Shown here one piece after another: positions 1 to 10,233 of a DNA stretch of 32,951 nt. The stretch is taken from the IMG/VR virus record IMGVR_UViG_3300035688_000039, positions 1 to 32,951 of that record. The stretch is one strand, 5' to 3'. The stretch comes from a virus. The notes under the pieces are model-generated. The model saw only the letters and a list, made by a program, of their open reading frames with translations, did no database searches and was not told the origin of the DNA. The translations under genes were made by a program, and so were the position numbers. Each line of letters begins with the position of its first letter. The stretch's first letter is position 1.

Positions 1-3000
1 AAGGTCGTTATTGCTGGCGCTCAAGTCTCTCGCGTCCAATCTGCCTCTTGGTCCTTTGCCATCGGCCAGGTTCCTTCAGCCTCTATCCGCATAAAGAATC
101 CCCCTTCGGCTTCTATCAAGTTCTTCGCTGATGTCTATATAGAAGCAGGCTTCAACAATGTCGTCCAGCGCGTGTTCACCGGCAAGGTGATGCATGTTAA
201 TCCAGATGAGCAGGGTTGCAATATTGAATGCGTCGGCAAGTCCTGGCCGCTAGACTTCCATTGGCACGAGGTCATCTACACTTTCTCCAGTGTGACTGCT
301 CAAGTTGCTGTCACTGCTCTCCTTACGCAGGCAGGTATCATCAACTTTGCTGTCAATCTGCCTGCTTGGACTATTGGCACGGTCTGCGAACAGACCTTAA
401 CATTCCAGACCTATGGCGAGGCTATAGACAAGGTGGCAGAAGTCGATGGTGGTCGCTGGTACGAGATTCCTGACGGCACAGTGCATGTCGAGGTCTGTGA
501 CCAGATACCGGCGTTGAACTCCTGGCGAGAATACTTTGGCATGCAATTGACAGGACTGGTGGAGGGCTATCCTGCTGGCATAGTAGCTCCGGCTCGCCCA
601 CGACTGCGCAGTGTCAAGGTTGACCAGGAAATACGAGAAGCAAAGAATGAGGCTGTGGTGAGGGGCTGCACTTACACGCAAACGAATGCTGATGGTACAG
701 AGGACAGCATTGATGTTGAGGGTAGAGCCCTGGCTCCCAGTCCCTGGATTCGTACACCCTCTGGTGGGCAAGCCTACAATGACATTCTGTTCAGTAATGA
801 GTTAATTGATACTCCTGCTAAGGCTGCTAGTGTAGCAGTGCGTCTTGTAGGGGTACTAAATCGTCTCCTTACGAAGATTGGCGTGGCAGTAGATGGTGAC
901 CCACAAGTGTTCCTACGAGGAACGGTTGGGATCGAGGATCCTGGCTATTCTCGACAGACGGGGCATTGGTTCACAGAATCCTACCAAACTTCAATTGATG
1001 AGAAAGATTTCAGTACGACGCTTGATCTACGTGGTGGCGCTGAGGCTGGTAGCCATGTTACTGTCTGTCCCTTTGCACTTTTCAATCATACTGGCGATCT
1101 GGAAGTTATTGGTACCCAGTTATGGGCTGTAGTGACTTTTGATGCAAGCGGTAGTATGGACCCTGATGGTGGTGCTCTCACCTACGCTTGGAGCGATAAC
1201 CAGGTTACAGTACCAGAAATTGCCACATTTACAGGTCCAATTGCTACCGTGCGGATTGATCCTGGTATAATCGGAACCTGGGAAGTCACACTTACTGTCA
1301 CAGATCCCGATGGCTGCGCGGATAGCATCACATTGACCATTCCTATCACTCCTGGCTCCGAAGATATGTATGTTCCTGCTCTCTTCGCTGCCTTTGATCA
1401 GTGGTTCTCGGGCTCTCCTGATGGTGGTGTGACCTGGAATGATTGGGCGGACTTTGGCGGTGTCCCGCCCGTAGTGATAAGCGTCGGAGCCAAGATCGTT
1501 ACCGATGGTCTCACCTTTGGGGTGGCCTGGTTTGGGACATCGGCGGGCGAGATTTGGAAGACAACTGACTATTGTGCCACTGCACCAACTTCGGTCATGG
1601 CTGCTGTAGGCTCGCCCATTGAGCACATCTGGCCTGATATGAACTGGCCGCCTGATGCTTGGGCTGTCACACGGGATGGCAGACTCTATCGTTCCCAGGA
1701 CGATGGCGACACTTGGACACTCTATGACGATCTGAAACTCGTTTTCAATCTGCCTAATCTTCGCCTAAGTCGCATTGGTACGCCTGCGCCTGATGGTGTA
1801 TGGGTCTTCGGCGGAGAGGGTGTGGTTCCTGGTCCGCTGATAGCTTTTGATCCCACACGCACACATACCTGGGCGAAGGCTGCTTTGGGTGGAGAATTGA
1901 CAGTAGATTTGGGTGGTTCTGCTCCACAGTTTAATGACGCTGTGCGTATCCATGGCCCGCGCTGGGATGCTGGCGGCGGGAACTACCACCATAGGATCAT
2001 CGAATATGGGGTAGCCGACTGGTCAATGCTCATGGAGGAGGCTGCCGTCCCAGTAGGTTCAGCACGGAATATAAAGAACCTGAATGATATTCTATTCCGT
2101 ATCCGTTCAGCGCAGGGCTTTGGAGATACTTATCACGGCGTGGGGAGTTTAGACCGCTCAGTAGATGGTGGGCAGGTATGGACAGAAGTTTTTGCTTATG
2201 ATGATGGAGGTGGCAGTACGGATTTCAGTGGCGTTTGTAGTTTGGATCGAGCTGCAGATGGCACTCTTTGGATGTGTTACTTTGATAATGATAATAATCA
2301 GAGCGAAGTTTATAAATCAAATACCGATGGAGCGACCTGGGTTTTTGACCACATCTTACACCTTACTTCTTCTGAGACAGTCCTAGAATCATTAGCTTGC
2401 CATCCAACGGATCCCGATAAGATTGCTATTATAGGCTATAACGTAGCAGGTTCCGGAATATATATGGGCTTCTACGATATACTTCATTACACTACAAATG
2501 GTGGTAGCACATGGACAACCAAATGGGCTAAAATCCCATACACTCGGACTGTACAATATCGCGGCCCTCTTTGGAGTGATTTGGTGTGGGGGTCTGGTGA
2601 CCGTCTTATTTTTGCTGGTAGTTCCTGGACTAATAGTCTAATAGCTTATACAGATGATCTAGGAGACAACTGGACACTTCCTTCTCCTGCCGAGTGGAAT
2701 ACTGGGATTGACAATTTCCAGGCTCAACTCATAGTTGGACCTACCAGATCAGAATTCTACTGTGCATGGTTTGATGTGACCCAGACTTGGGGCCGGATTG
2801 CACGGTCTACTGATAACGGGACCACCTGGGATGGCGATTGGCGTCAGATTGGGCCTGTGGCTACTCAGTATTGGGGTCTTTATTGGCATCCAGCCGAACA
2901 AGCCTTATATGCCGAGAGACGCGTATGGGCATCCTCCCCTTGTAATAATGTAGAGAAATGGACTGTAGCTGTTGGATGGGTATCTGTTTGTTTCGATTCA

Positions 3001-4704
3001 CGAGATGAAATTACTCCAGCTGGGGAAAATCCAGATCCTCCAATGCGCACTATTTGGGGTCCTGGTGCGGGCGGCGCTCCAGCTCCTGTAGACATCTATG
3101 TCCGTGAAGCTGCTTCTCGCGAGGCAGGCGAGCTTGCTATTATTCTTGATTCTGTTAGTCATGTTCCGGCGGTCTATTACACCTGGGATATCCTGGGAGC
3201 AGGAGCCGAGTGGTCCCGTTGTCTTCTCTGTCCTGCTAAGCCTCATGGCCGCTGGATTGCACCGGATCTAGAGTTCGGCAAGTTCTGCTTCGCCTTCGAT
3301 GACAACATCAACTATCGAGGGGATGTGGACCCCGCGACTGGAGTGATGACGGCCACGGTTGCCCCTGCCCCTGGTCAACTAGGGGCGGGGTACGAGGCGG
3401 AGCATGGTGTCTGGATAGGTGCTCTCATCGGCGGCATGGCAGGGTGCTACATCGTGGCCGCTCTTGATGGCGCTGGTATTGTTGATGGTTTCCTCTACAA
3501 GACCTGGGATCGCTTTGAGAACGTAGAACTTCTGCGACCTGCTGTGGGCTTTCCTGACTTCGCTGCCGCTCCTGGCGCGAGGGGTTATATGGTAGCATTT
3601 GAAGGGCAGGGTAGTCCTAACCCGAATTACGTGGGCGAGCCATGGGCACAGATAGAGGCTGATGATAAGGCACTCCTTAGCTTGTTGGGCAACGCCTGGA
3701 CGGAAGAATCGACGGATGCCGGTAATCAGAACTGGCATTTACGAAATCTGAATGGCAATCTCTACAGAATCGCCAATGCGATGACCTGGGGTAATATTGG
3801 TGGCCCTGGTGATCTGGAACGGAGTGATGATGGCGGGGCGACATGGACTGTTGTGCTGGCAAAGGATGCTCCTAATAATCGCGGAGTGGTAGCCGTGACC
3901 ATCGGGCCAGGTGTGCCACCAACTGTGCCAGGTGGAATACTTTGGGCACTTTGGGGCTCGCATACAGATGATGGCGAGAGTCTCAAGGTTTATCAGTCGT
4001 TAGATGATGGAGTGACCTGGGGTGTTGCGGTTTACGTAGACGCTGGTACTGGTGCCACTTGTCTCTATCCTGTTGATATCGCAGTGCATCCCTCGGACAA
4101 GGACATCGTCGTCATCACTAGTATCCATGATACGAATGGTGCTACTCTGACCAAACTTAATTTCACGACAAGCGCCTGGGAAGACCACACAATGGGGGTA
4201 ACTGGCAACGAAACAGAGGGATTGTGGGTAGTTTTCGGCGACGGGAACCGCATCATTGTGGCTGGCGGCGGCACGCTTATTCAGGTAACAGATGACTACG
4301 GCGTTGCCTGGGTCACGAAGGATAATCCTGCTGGCACAGCCTCGCGTTGGATCATAAGACAGAGTCTCAGTCGCCTTATCTATGGCATCTCTCAGTCTGG
4401 TAACAATGGTGGAAGCATTCGTATCTCTGAGGACAATGGGCAGGCCTGGGCAGAATACGTCCATGGGAGCGAGATCGATGCTTCTCTTGATACCGAGGAC
4501 ATGTGGGCTGCCGCCATTGATAATAATGGTGCGTTATGTATCGCCTTTAATGCGGTTCTGAACACTGATCTGCTTATCTGGCGACGTGGCGATCCTTGGG
4601 CAGTCTCGCCGCCAGATTGGGTTGACATTACTTATGATGCTGATGATTTGACTAATGGTCGTGTTAGTCTACAGGGGTTGGCGGCGAGGGCGGAGATACC
4701 GTGA
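1..4704 (+). CDS. Giant tail protein: hub-like N-terminus, PKD domain and BNR (Asp-box) propeller repeats (5' end missing)
   Basis: The frame is open from the first base of the window, so the start lies upstream; 1567 residues are visible. Counting from base 1, residues 1 to about 350 resemble tail hub or late-control-D type proteins (beta-rich, with VFTGKV and a [19 protein letters not shown] segment). Residues about 365-450 form a PKD-like domain ([12 protein letters not shown], then [12 protein letters not shown]). From about 470 to the end there are repeated Asp boxes of the S/T-x-D-x-G-x-x-W type, for example SPDGGVTW (1414), QDDGDTW (1696), SVDGGQVW (2158), TTNGGSTW (2491), STDNGTTW (2809), SDDGGATW (3823) and SEDNGQAW (4426), as in sialidase or sortilin-like beta-propellers. 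No catalytic sialidase residues could be assigned. It is probably a tail-tip protein exposed for host surface binding. The domain assignment is by pattern; the hub part is the least certain. Confidence 0.85.
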   Translation, partial: KVVIAGAQVSRVQSASWSFAIGQVPSASIRIKNPPSASIKFFADVYIEAGFNNVVQRVFTGKVMHVNPDEQGCNIECVGKSWPLDFHWHEVIYTFSSVTAQVAVTALLTQAGIINFAVNLPAWTIGTVCEQTLTFQTYGEAIDKVAEVDGGRWYEIPDGTVHVEVCDQIPALNSWREYFGMQLTGLVEGYPAGIVAPARPRLRSVKVDQEIREAKNEAVVRGCTYTQTNADGTEDSIDVEGRALAPSPWIRTPSGGQAYNDILFSNELIDTPAKAASVAVRLVGVLNRLLTKIGVAVDGDPQVFLRGTVGIEDPGYSRQTGHWFTESYQTSIDEKDFSTTLDLRGGAEAGSHVTVCPFALFNHTGDLEVIGTQLWAVVTFDASGSMDPDGGALTYAWSDNQVTVPEIATFTGPIATVRIDPGIIGTWEVTLTVTDPDGCADSITLTIPITPGSEDMYVPALFAAFDQWFSGSPDGGVTWNDWADFGGVPPVVISVGAKIVTDGLTFGVAWFGTSAGEIWKTTDYCATAPTSVMAAVGSPIEHIWPDMNWPPDAWAVTRDGRLYRSQDDGDTWTLYDDLKLVFNLPNLRLSRIGTPAPDGVWVFGGEGVVPGPLIAFDPTRTHTWAKAALGGELTVDLGGSAPQFNDAVRIHGPRWDAGGGNYHHRIIEYGVADWSMLMEEAAVPVGSARNIKNLNDILFRIRSAQGFGDTYHGVGSLDRSVDGGQVWTEVFAYDDGGGSTDFSGVCSLDRAADGTLWMCYFDNDNNQSEVYKSNTDGATWVFDHILHLTSSETVLESLACHPTDPDKIAIIGYNVAGSGIYMGFYDILHYTTNGGSTWTTKWAKIPYTRTVQYRGPLWSDLVWGSGDRLIFAGSSWTNSLIAYTDDLGDNWTLPSPAEWNTGIDNFQAQLIVGPTRSEFYCAWFDVTQTWGRIARSTDNGTTWDGDWRQIGPVATQYWGLYWHPAEQALYAERRVWASSPCNNVEKWTVAVGWVSVCFDSRDEITPAGENPDPPMRTIWGPGAGGAPAPVDIYVREAASREAGELAIILDSVSHVPAVYYTWDILGAGAEWSRCLLCPAKPHGRWIAPDLEFGKFCFAFDDNINYRGDVDPATGVMTATVAPAPGQLGAGYEAEHGVWIGALIGGMAGCYIVAALDGAGIVDGFLYKTWDRFENVELLRPAVGFPDFAAAPGARGYMVAFEGQGSPNPNYVGEPWAQIEADDKALLSLLGNAWTEESTDAGNQNWHLRNLNGNLYRIANAMTWGNIGGPGDLERSDDGGATWTVVLAKDAPNNRGVVAVTIGPGVPPTVPGGILWALWGSHTDDGESLKVYQSLDDGVTWGVAVYVDAGTGATCLYPVDIAVHPSDKDIVVITSIHDTNGATLTKLNFTTSAWEDHTMGVTGNETEGLWVVFGDGNRIIVAGGGTLIQVTDDYGVAWVTKDNPAGTASRWIIRQSLSRLIYGISQSGNNGGSIRISEDNGQAWAEYVHGSEIDASLDTEDMWAAAIDNNGALCIAFNAVLNTDLLIWRRGDPWAVSPPDWVDITYDADDLTNGRVSLQGLAARAEIP

Positions 4705-5471
4705 GTCGAGAAATCGAGAAACTAGAAGCTCTCCTTGTCCTTCATGACCGCGAGATCCGTCGTCTCAAGGCATGGAAGGATGCTGTTGCTGCTGGCGATG
4801 CAATACGCGCTACGGCAGTTGGCGGTGTAGTCTCTCCAAGCTCAGGCGGTACTGGAGTTGTTGGCTCTATCCTCGGTGCGGTCACCATGTGGAAGAATGC
4901 CAGCGGTGGTGTTCGCAGCCAGGGTGTTGTGGTTATCCAGAACGGCGATAGGACATTCGGTGTCACCAATGTCGTAGATGATGATATGGTTATCGGCGTT
5001 CTGGATGATAACAACATTGCTGTTGGTATTGATGGCCGAGTACGCCACATGGGTTATCAATCCAAAATCTTGGTTGCGGGAGCAGTGGTGGCTGGACACT
5101 ACCTGCGACCAAGCGCAACGGCAACCATGGCAGAGGATGCGGGAGTAGATCCTACTCCTGGCGCTTTTGCTATCGCACTCGAAGCTTGGGCTGGACCAGG
5201 CAATAGCGATATAGCAGCTTATCTAGACACAGGACTACATGCAAATAGTGGACCAACTGGTCCAAGTGGGGCCTCTGGTCCTACTGGTCCAAGTGGCCCA
5301 ACGGGAAGTACTGGGTTAACAGGGGCTACTGGTCCTACTGAACCAGGACCAACTGGAGCGACTGGCCCAACCGGAGCAACTGGTCCGACTGGACCTACAG
5401 GTGTAGGAGGCACGGGAGCAACAGGAGCAGGAGATGAAATACTTGCTCTTGGATTTGCAGTAGCATTGTAG
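4701..5471 (+). CDS. Short collagen-like tail fibre protein
   Basis: A 256-residue protein whose GTG start overlaps the upstream stop (GTGA), with a purine-rich GAGGGCGGAGA just before it. Residues 1-30 are a charged helix that probably forms a trimeric coiled coil ([20 protein letters not shown]). Residues about 35-175 form a glycine-rich beta-type domain ([21 protein letters not shown]). Residues about 177-243 are Gly-X-Y repeats, mostly GPT and GAT, broken once at [10 protein letters not shown] short hydrophobic tail ([10 protein letters not shown]) follows. Collagen-like Gly-X-Y tracts form trimeric rods in phage fibres. The position right after the giant tail protein, with a four-base overlap, suggests co-translation and a role in the tail tip. 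Attachment partner unknown. Confidence 0.85.
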   Translation: MSREIEKLEALLVLHDREIRRLKAWKDAVAAGDAIRATAVGGVVSPSSGGTGVVGSILGAVTMWKNASGGVRSQGVVVIQNGDRTFGVTNVVDDDMVIGVLDDNNIAVGIDGRVRHMGYQSKILVAGAVVAGHYLRPSATATMAEDAGVDPTPGAFAIALEAWAGPGNSDIAAYLDTGLHANSGPTGPSGASGPTGPSGPTGSTGLTGATGPTEPGPTGATGPTGATGPTGPTGVGGTGATGAGDEILALGFAVAL

Positions 5472-5480
5472 AGGATCATC

Positions 5481-5810
5481 ATGGCCACAACACCACAACC
5501 AATACAAGCAGCAATTGGAATCGCAGCAACAACTCTCTACACAGCATTCGTTGCTGGCGGTGCAACGCGGGCGATGATGGTTTCTCTTGATCTGACAAAC
5601 ACAACTACATCGGATATCACAGTGGATGTTTACTGGTTAGATGATGGTGGTGCTAATGCTAAGTATTTTGCCGACGATTTAGTTGTACCAGCGAAGGGAA
5701 CTGCAAGTTGGAGAGGAATTCAAGTTTTGGATGCTGCCAGCGAGACAATTAAGGCCATCGCCTCAGCAGTTGGTGTCGATGCAACAGGTTGTGTCTTGGA
5801 GAATATATAA
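5481..5810 (+). CDS. Small putative virion protein
   Basis: A 109-residue protein starting at ATG 5481 after a GAGGATC ribosome site. It is Ala/Thr-rich with alternating hydrophobic residues typical of a beta-sandwich (MMVSLDLTNTTTSDITVDVYWLDD, read in two halves around the NTTT turn) and has no signal peptide, cysteine pair or membrane segment; one cysteine lies near the C-terminus. It sits between fibre genes and abuts the next gene, so it is probably a small structural or decoration protein. I do not recognise the family. Confidence 0.75.
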   Translation: MATTPQPIQAAIGIAATTLYTAFVAGGATRAMMVSLDLTNTTTSDITVDVYWLDDGGANAKYFADDLVVPAKGTASWRGIQVLDAASETIKAIASAVGVDATGCVLENI

Positions 5811-6419
5811 ATGACCTGGACGATCAAAAGGAATGCCTGGCCGCCCTGCTATCTTCAGCCGCCTTTCGCCAGCGGGCGCTATTACCCAATCGCTGGTTAT
5901 TCTGTTACTACTTGTTATGTCTTTGCAGGATTTATTCATGGAGGGCAGATCTGGGTTCCATCACGTACAAGTTTTGATCGTTTGGCATGTGAAATTTCCA
6001 GCGCTGGCGCAGCCGGATCTCTGTTGAGGATGGCAATCTATGACTCTCAATGGGATGGAGTTTGGCCAGACAAACTTGTACTTGATGGTAACGGTGCTTT
6101 AGCTGCTGATTCTGTTGGAGGAAAAGAGCATGCTATTGCAGTAACACTTCAGCCAGGTATTTATTGGTTAGTTGTGACAAATACTGGCGATGTATCCTAT
6201 CGAGCCTCTATTGCGGGGCCAGTTCAGCGTTGGCGTTCTGCAGATCCTTCTTCTCTTGGTCAGAATTATGCAGGTTGGGGGCTTGAAGTATCGGATCGTG
6301 GGCTCATTACTCCAGATGATGGTTGGCCTGCTCGCTTTTTCCAGCCATCAGATATTTATCCTAATTATTATATAGCATTGCAAGGTACTTATCCCCGATT
6401 GATGTTGAGGGCGGCATAA
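5811..6419 (+). CDS. Beta-rich virion protein related to the next gene
   Basis: A 202-residue protein whose ATG follows the preceding TAA with no gap and whose own TAA overlaps the next ATG (TAATG). It contains one copy of a domain that appears twice in the following protein. Shared landmarks are SGRYY near the start, a central LRMAIYD segment and the TLQPGIYWLVV strand (TLQPGMYWAVC and LTPGWYWLGG downstream). The pattern suggests a jelly-roll-like carbohydrate-binding or fibre-head domain, but that fold is inferred. Its place in the tail-fibre cluster supports a structural role. Confidence 0.8.
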   Translation: MTWTIKRNAWPPCYLQPPFASGRYYPIAGYSVTTCYVFAGFIHGGQIWVPSRTSFDRLACEISSAGAAGSLLRMAIYDSQWDGVWPDKLVLDGNGALAADSVGGKEHAIAVTLQPGIYWLVVTNTGDVSYRASIAGPVQRWRSADPSSLGQNYAGWGLEVSDRGLITPDDGWPARFFQPSDIYPNYYIALQGTYPRLMLRAA

Positions 6420-7570
6420 TGGGATGGGCAGTTAGACCTCTAGATCGGCGCTGGACGCAGCAATTGCCTCCTATAAGAGGTGGTGTAGCTCTAGATGCCT
6501 TGCACATTCTCACTCAATCTACCTTTGTGGTTGCAGTTAATACTCTCTACGCGATTCCAATTAAATTACTCCATGTTACCGATGTGCAAGCAATCGGAGT
6601 ACAAGTGTCTACTCTCTCCGCTGGCAATTGCCGAGTCGGTCTTTATGCCGATAATGCAGGAATTCCTGGGATACTAATCCAAGATGTAGGTGTCGTTGCA
6701 ACTGGCACAACTGGGGCGAAATGGCAGGCCATGGTCAGAACTTTACAGCCTGGTATGTATTGGGCAGTCTGTATCTTCGATGCTACTCCCACGATGCGGG
6801 CACAGACAACGACATTTGCGGGGCCTGGAATGTTAGGGTGGCTTTCTGGCACCGATACTGCTAAGAAAGCTGGATGGAGTGTAGCACAGGCTTATGGGGC
6901 TCTTCCAGATCCATTCACTGGAGGTGGTGCTCTGGTCCAGCAAGTGCCCATAGTTTGTCTCTGGATTTCTCGTTCCCAGTATGCATATGGGGAATTTGAT
7001 GCTGATTTGTCTCGGTGGCAGGTTGCTCGTTACTCGCCTGTGCTTGATATTCCCTATTCTTTTGTCAGCGGGCGCTATTACGAATCTCCTCTGGCTCTCT
7101 CTTCGACTATCACCTCAACTCTATATGTTACAAAAGATATACTCTATGCGGTGCCATTTTATGTGGGAGCATCTACTACCTTTACTGAAATTGGTATCGA
7201 AGTAACTACATTGGTGGCATTAAGCAATGTGCGATTGGGTATTTACAACATGGGTGCTGGTGTCCCTGGCTCGCTGGTCCTCGATGCTGGTGCCGTAGGG
7301 ACGGCTGCCGTCGCTTATTCTGCGATTGCAATTAACCAAGTTCTGACCCCTGGATGGTACTGGCTGGGAGGGGTATTCAGTCATACTCCTTACGTACGAG
7401 CAAAAGCGACAACGCAGGTTCATGAAGGGCTGGGGCTTACAACAAACGAGGATGTGACATCACACCCAGGTTGGAGTGTTGCACAGGCTTATGGAGCCTT
7501 GCCTGATCCTTTTACAGGCGGAGGAGCATTGATGACCGGATCGGCTCCTCGGTTTATGCTGAAGGTCTAG
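6419..7570 (+). CDS. Virion protein with two tandem copies of a beta-rich domain
   Basis: A 383-residue protein, ATG overlapping the preceding stop by one base. Residues about 22-190 and about 218-383 are two copies of one domain. Aligned landmarks include STFVVAVNTLYAIP with KDILYAVP, CRVGLYADNAGIPG with VRLGIYNMGAGVPG, and LQPGMYWAVC with LTPGWYWLGG. Each copy ends with the identical stretch GWSVAQAYGALPDPFTGGGA followed by Leu (6872-6934 and 7469-7531). A third, more divergent copy is the neighbouring 202-residue protein. Probably a fibre or baseplate-associated protein. No enzyme motif is visible. Confidence 0.82.
   Translation: MGWAVRPLDRRWTQQLPPIRGGVALDALHILTQSTFVVAVNTLYAIPIKLLHVTDVQAIGVQVSTLSAGNCRVGLYADNAGIPGILIQDVGVVATGTTGAKWQAMVRTLQPGMYWAVCIFDATPTMRAQTTTFAGPGMLGWLSGTDTAKKAGWSVAQAYGALPDPFTGGGALVQQVPIVCLWISRSQYAYGEFDADLSRWQVARYSPVLDIPYSFVSGRYYESPLALSSTITSTLYVTKDILYAVPFYVGASTTFTEIGIEVTTLVALSNVRLGIYNMGAGVPGSLVLDAGAVGTAAVAYSAIAINQVLTPGWYWLGGVFSHTPYVRAKATTQVHEGLGLTTNEDVTSHPGWSVAQAYGALPDPFTGGGALMTGSAPRFMLKV
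6872..7531 (+). repeat. Diverged 63-base repeat pair encoding identical peptide
   Basis: The segments 6872-6934 and 7469-7531 encode the same 21 residues (GWSVAQ...GGGAL) but differ at many third codon positions. The repeat is conserved as protein rather than as DNA. It marks the C-terminal part of each domain copy in this gene. Confidence 0.85.
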
Positions 7571-7579
7571 GAGATTGTC

Positions 7580-7909
7580 ATGAAGCCAGGCAGATATCCA
7601 CTAACAATTTATCAAGGAAATCCTCTAGATATTACCATAACATGGAGAGACAAGGATGGCGATCTTGTAGATCTGTCTGGCTGCCGTGCGAAATTACAGA
7701 TAAAGCAATCTCCTGATGGTGCTATTCTTGGTTATTGGGAAGATGGCAATGGTATTGAACTTGGAGGTTCTGCTGGCACTATTAGGATTCTTATTAAAGA
7801 AACCGAAAAGATGACCTGGGAAAACGGGGTCTGGAGATTGGTGATTGAACCGGAAGATGGCGAGTCGCTGACTTTGATTGAAGGACCAGCCGAAGTTATT
7901 GCAGGATGA
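7580..7909 (+). CDS. BppU-like baseplate or fibre-anchoring protein
   Basis: A 109-residue protein starting at ATG 7580 after GGAGATTGTC. The pattern [18 protein letters not shown], then [18 protein letters not shown], then [12 protein letters not shown], matches the small beta-sandwich domain at the N-terminus of siphophage upper baseplate proteins (BppU-like) and of many fibre proteins; here it is a stand-alone protein. In those families the domain anchors receptor-binding fibres. Its stop overlaps the start of the large collagen fibre gene (ATGA), so it may attach that fibre to the tail. Assignment by pattern only. Confidence 0.78.
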   Translation: MKPGRYPLTIYQGNPLDITITWRDKDGDLVDLSGCRAKLQIKQSPDGAILGYWEDGNGIELGGSAGTIRILIKETEKMTWENGVWRLVIEPEDGESLTLIEGPAEVIAG

Positions 7910-10233
7910 CAGACAGAATTTTTCTTGATGTTTCTGTGAGTTCTGACCGAAGAGATCTCTTTGGCGAATTTGGAAAGCTAGAGATACAAGAGACTGTTGC
8001 CGAAGTCAAACCTCATTCTCCTCCACAGTCCGGACAGCTAGAAGTCGTCTCTCGTCAAGAGCTTGGTATTGTAAGTTATCAGGGCCTGACAGGTCCAACC
8101 GGACCAACAGGCGCAATTGGTCCTTCTGGGGTTGGTTTGCCTGGATCAATAGGCTTAACGGGTGCAACTGGCCCAATGGGGCCGACTGGTCCGCAAGGTA
8201 TTTCTGGCCCAGCGGGAGCAACAGGTTCTCAAGGCATTTCAGGCTCTCCTGGGACACCAGGAAAGTCTGGGAAAACTGGTTCCACTGGAAAGAAGGGCGA
8301 TAAAGGTGATACAGGGGCAACAGGACCAACTGGGCCTTCTGGTCCAACTGGTCCTCGTGGCCTGCCAGGAGGCGGTGGCGGAGGTAGAGGATCAAGGGGT
8401 CCTACAGGTCCAACTGGAGCGGGAGGTGGAGGAGGAGGCGGCACAGGCCCTACGGGTCCGACGGGTTCCACAGGGCCAACTGGACCGACACAAGCTGGAC
8501 CTACGGGACCAACTGGAAGTACAGGCCCAACTGGAATCACAGGGCATACTGGCCCCACAGGAAAATGCCCAACTTGTCCTACTGGCCCAACAGGAGCGAC
8601 TGGTAGCACTGGACCAACTGGAGCGGACTCGACAGTTCCAGGTCCGACAGGTTCGACTGGCAAAACTGGCGCTACAGGAACTACGGGATCCCAAGGAACA
8701 ATTGGAACAACAGGTCCAACTGGTCATACTGGAACACAGGGTGCTAAAGGAACGACGGGCCATACAGGGACTCAAGGGCCAATCGGTCACACAGGGCATA
8801 CTGGTCATACAGGAACTCAAGGACCGATCGGTCATACTGGTGCCGATTCTACTGTACCAGGGCCGACCGGTCATACTGGCACTCAAGGCGCTAAAGGAGC
8901 CACCGGAGTTACAGGACATACAGGTACACAAGGAGCGAAAGGCGCAACTGGGCATACAGGAACGCAAGGAGTAAAAGGGACTACAGGGGCAACAGGTCAC
9001 ACAGGTACTCAGGGAATCAAAGGAGCGACAGGCGCTACTGGCCATACAGGAACTGCTGGTGCGCAGGGACCGACAGGCCATACTGGTACTCAAGGAGCGA
9101 AAGGAGCTACTGGCAAAACTGGTTCAACAGGTCATACAGGAACTGCCGGAGCTAAAGGTAGCACAGGCCCTACTGGTCATACAGGCTCCACAGGACATAC
9201 TGGAACGCAAGGAATTGCTGGTCCGACTGGTCATACGGGAACTGCTGGAGCAAAAGGCGTAACAGGCGCGACAGGACACACTGGTACTGCTGGAGTTAAA
9301 GGAGCAACCGGAGTTACTGGTCATACTGGCACTGCAGGGGCCAAAGGTGCCACTGGAAAAACAGGTGCGACGGGACACACTGGCTCAACAGGACATACGG
9401 GCACACAAGGTGCCAAGGGAGTGACTGGAGCTACGGGACATACTGGTACAGCGGGGACCAAAGGCGCTACTGGTCATACCGGCACGGCAGGCGCTAAGGG
9501 GGCCACCGGACATACGGGCACGGCAGGGGCAAAGGGCTCCACAGGACATACTGGGACAGCCGGAGCTAAAGGGGCTACTGGACACACAGGCACTGCTGGT
9601 GCTAAAGGCGCGACCGGCCATACCGGAACAGCGGGGGCCAAGGGAGCGACAGGGCATACAGGGACCGCTGGTGCTAAAGGTGCTACGGGGCATACTGGAA
9701 CTGCCGGAGCTAAGGGAGCAACAGGACATACGGGAACTGCAGGGGCTAAAGGCGCAACAGGAGTTACAGGGGCAACAACTCCTGGCCATACTGGCGCAAC
9801 TGGGCATACAGGGACAGCCGGTGCAAAGGGAGCGACAGGAACTACAGGCGAGACTGGGGAAACCGGCCCCACTGGTCCTGCTGTCAAGGCTCTGGAGTTT
9901 GTTATTGATGGTGGTGGCGCTGTCATCACAACTGGTCCCAAAGGTGATCTGGAAGTTCCTGCTGCTGTGACCATCGCCAGTGCTCGTCTCTTCGCTAATG
10001 TTACGGGCAGTATTAAGATTGATATCTGGAAGGATACGTACGCGAACTATCCCCCTACTAATGCAGATACTATCACGGCAGCAAACGAGCCTACAATTGC
10101 TAGCGGCGTGAAGGACCAGGATGTGACCTTGACCGGCTGGACAAAAGCATTTAGTGTCGGTGATGTGCTGAGGTACAACGTGGATTCATGTAGCACGATT
10201 ACTAGGTGTTTAGTAAGTTTGAGGCCAGCATGA
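7906..10233 (+). CDS. Large collagen-like tail fibre with C-terminal head domain
   Basis: A 775-residue protein with ATGA overlaps at both ends. Residues 1-59 are a non-repetitive anchor. Residues 60-659 are almost unbroken Gly-X-Y triplets. They open with GPT-rich collagen, are interrupted by poly-Gly segments (around residues 155-185) and by two [10 protein letters not shown] insertions, and carry one cysteine pair (GKCPTCPTG). They pass into a twelve-residue period [12 protein letters not shown]. Residues 660-775 (from [12 protein letters not shown], with [13 protein letters not shown] and the [18 protein letters not shown] pattern) form a globular tip domain that I recognise as recurrent at the C-termini of phage fibres. 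Such tips usually fold the trimer and contact the host. The downstream gene encodes a glycosyltransferase that could modify the many Thr or Lys residues. Confidence 0.92.
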   Translation: MTDRIFLDVSVSSDRRDLFGEFGKLEIQETVAEVKPHSPPQSGQLEVVSRQELGIVSYQGLTGPTGPTGAIGPSGVGLPGSIGLTGATGPMGPTGPQGISGPAGATGSQGISGSPGTPGKSGKTGSTGKKGDKGDTGATGPTGPSGPTGPRGLPGGGGGGRGSRGPTGPTGAGGGGGGGTGPTGPTGSTGPTGPTQAGPTGPTGSTGPTGITGHTGPTGKCPTCPTGPTGATGSTGPTGADSTVPGPTGSTGKTGATGTTGSQGTIGTTGPTGHTGTQGAKGTTGHTGTQGPIGHTGHTGHTGTQGPIGHTGADSTVPGPTGHTGTQGAKGATGVTGHTGTQGAKGATGHTGTQGVKGTTGATGHTGTQGIKGATGATGHTGTAGAQGPTGHTGTQGAKGATGKTGSTGHTGTAGAKGSTGPTGHTGSTGHTGTQGIAGPTGHTGTAGAKGVTGATGHTGTAGVKGATGVTGHTGTAGAKGATGKTGATGHTGSTGHTGTQGAKGVTGATGHTGTAGTKGATGHTGTAGAKGATGHTGTAGAKGSTGHTGTAGAKGATGHTGTAGAKGATGHTGTAGAKGATGHTGTAGAKGATGHTGTAGAKGATGHTGTAGAKGATGVTGATTPGHTGATGHTGTAGAKGATGTTGETGETGPTGPAVKALEFVIDGGGAVITTGPKGDLEVPAAVTIASARLFANVTGSIKIDIWKDTYANYPPTNADTITAANEPTIASGVKDQDVTLTGWTKAFSVGDVLRYNVDSCSTITRCLVSLRPA
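9454..9741 (+). repeat. Eight tandem 36-base units encoding [12 protein letters not shown]
   Basis: Eight consecutive 12-codon units encode the same peptide, with only two substitutions (GTK in unit 1, GST in unit 3). Codon choice differs from unit to unit: the Gly, Ala, Thr and Lys codons change at third positions almost everywhere, so no two units read alike as DNA. Confidence 0.92.

Noticed and set aside
8162-8974. Second + strand frame of 270 codons inside the collagen gene
   Set aside because: It is a shifted-frame image of the repeat with biased Leu/Gln/Arg content and no ribosome site.
9454-9741. Tandem repeat considered as a CRISPR array
   Set aside because: The units are contiguous coding repeats in a Gly-X-Y protein with no unique spacers.
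8229-9974. Long minus-strand open frames opposite the collagen gene
   Set aside because: They are antisense images of Gly-X-Y codons (low-complexity PVGPVAPV or Ser/Cys/Arg-rich runs) and follow from the repeat's base composition.
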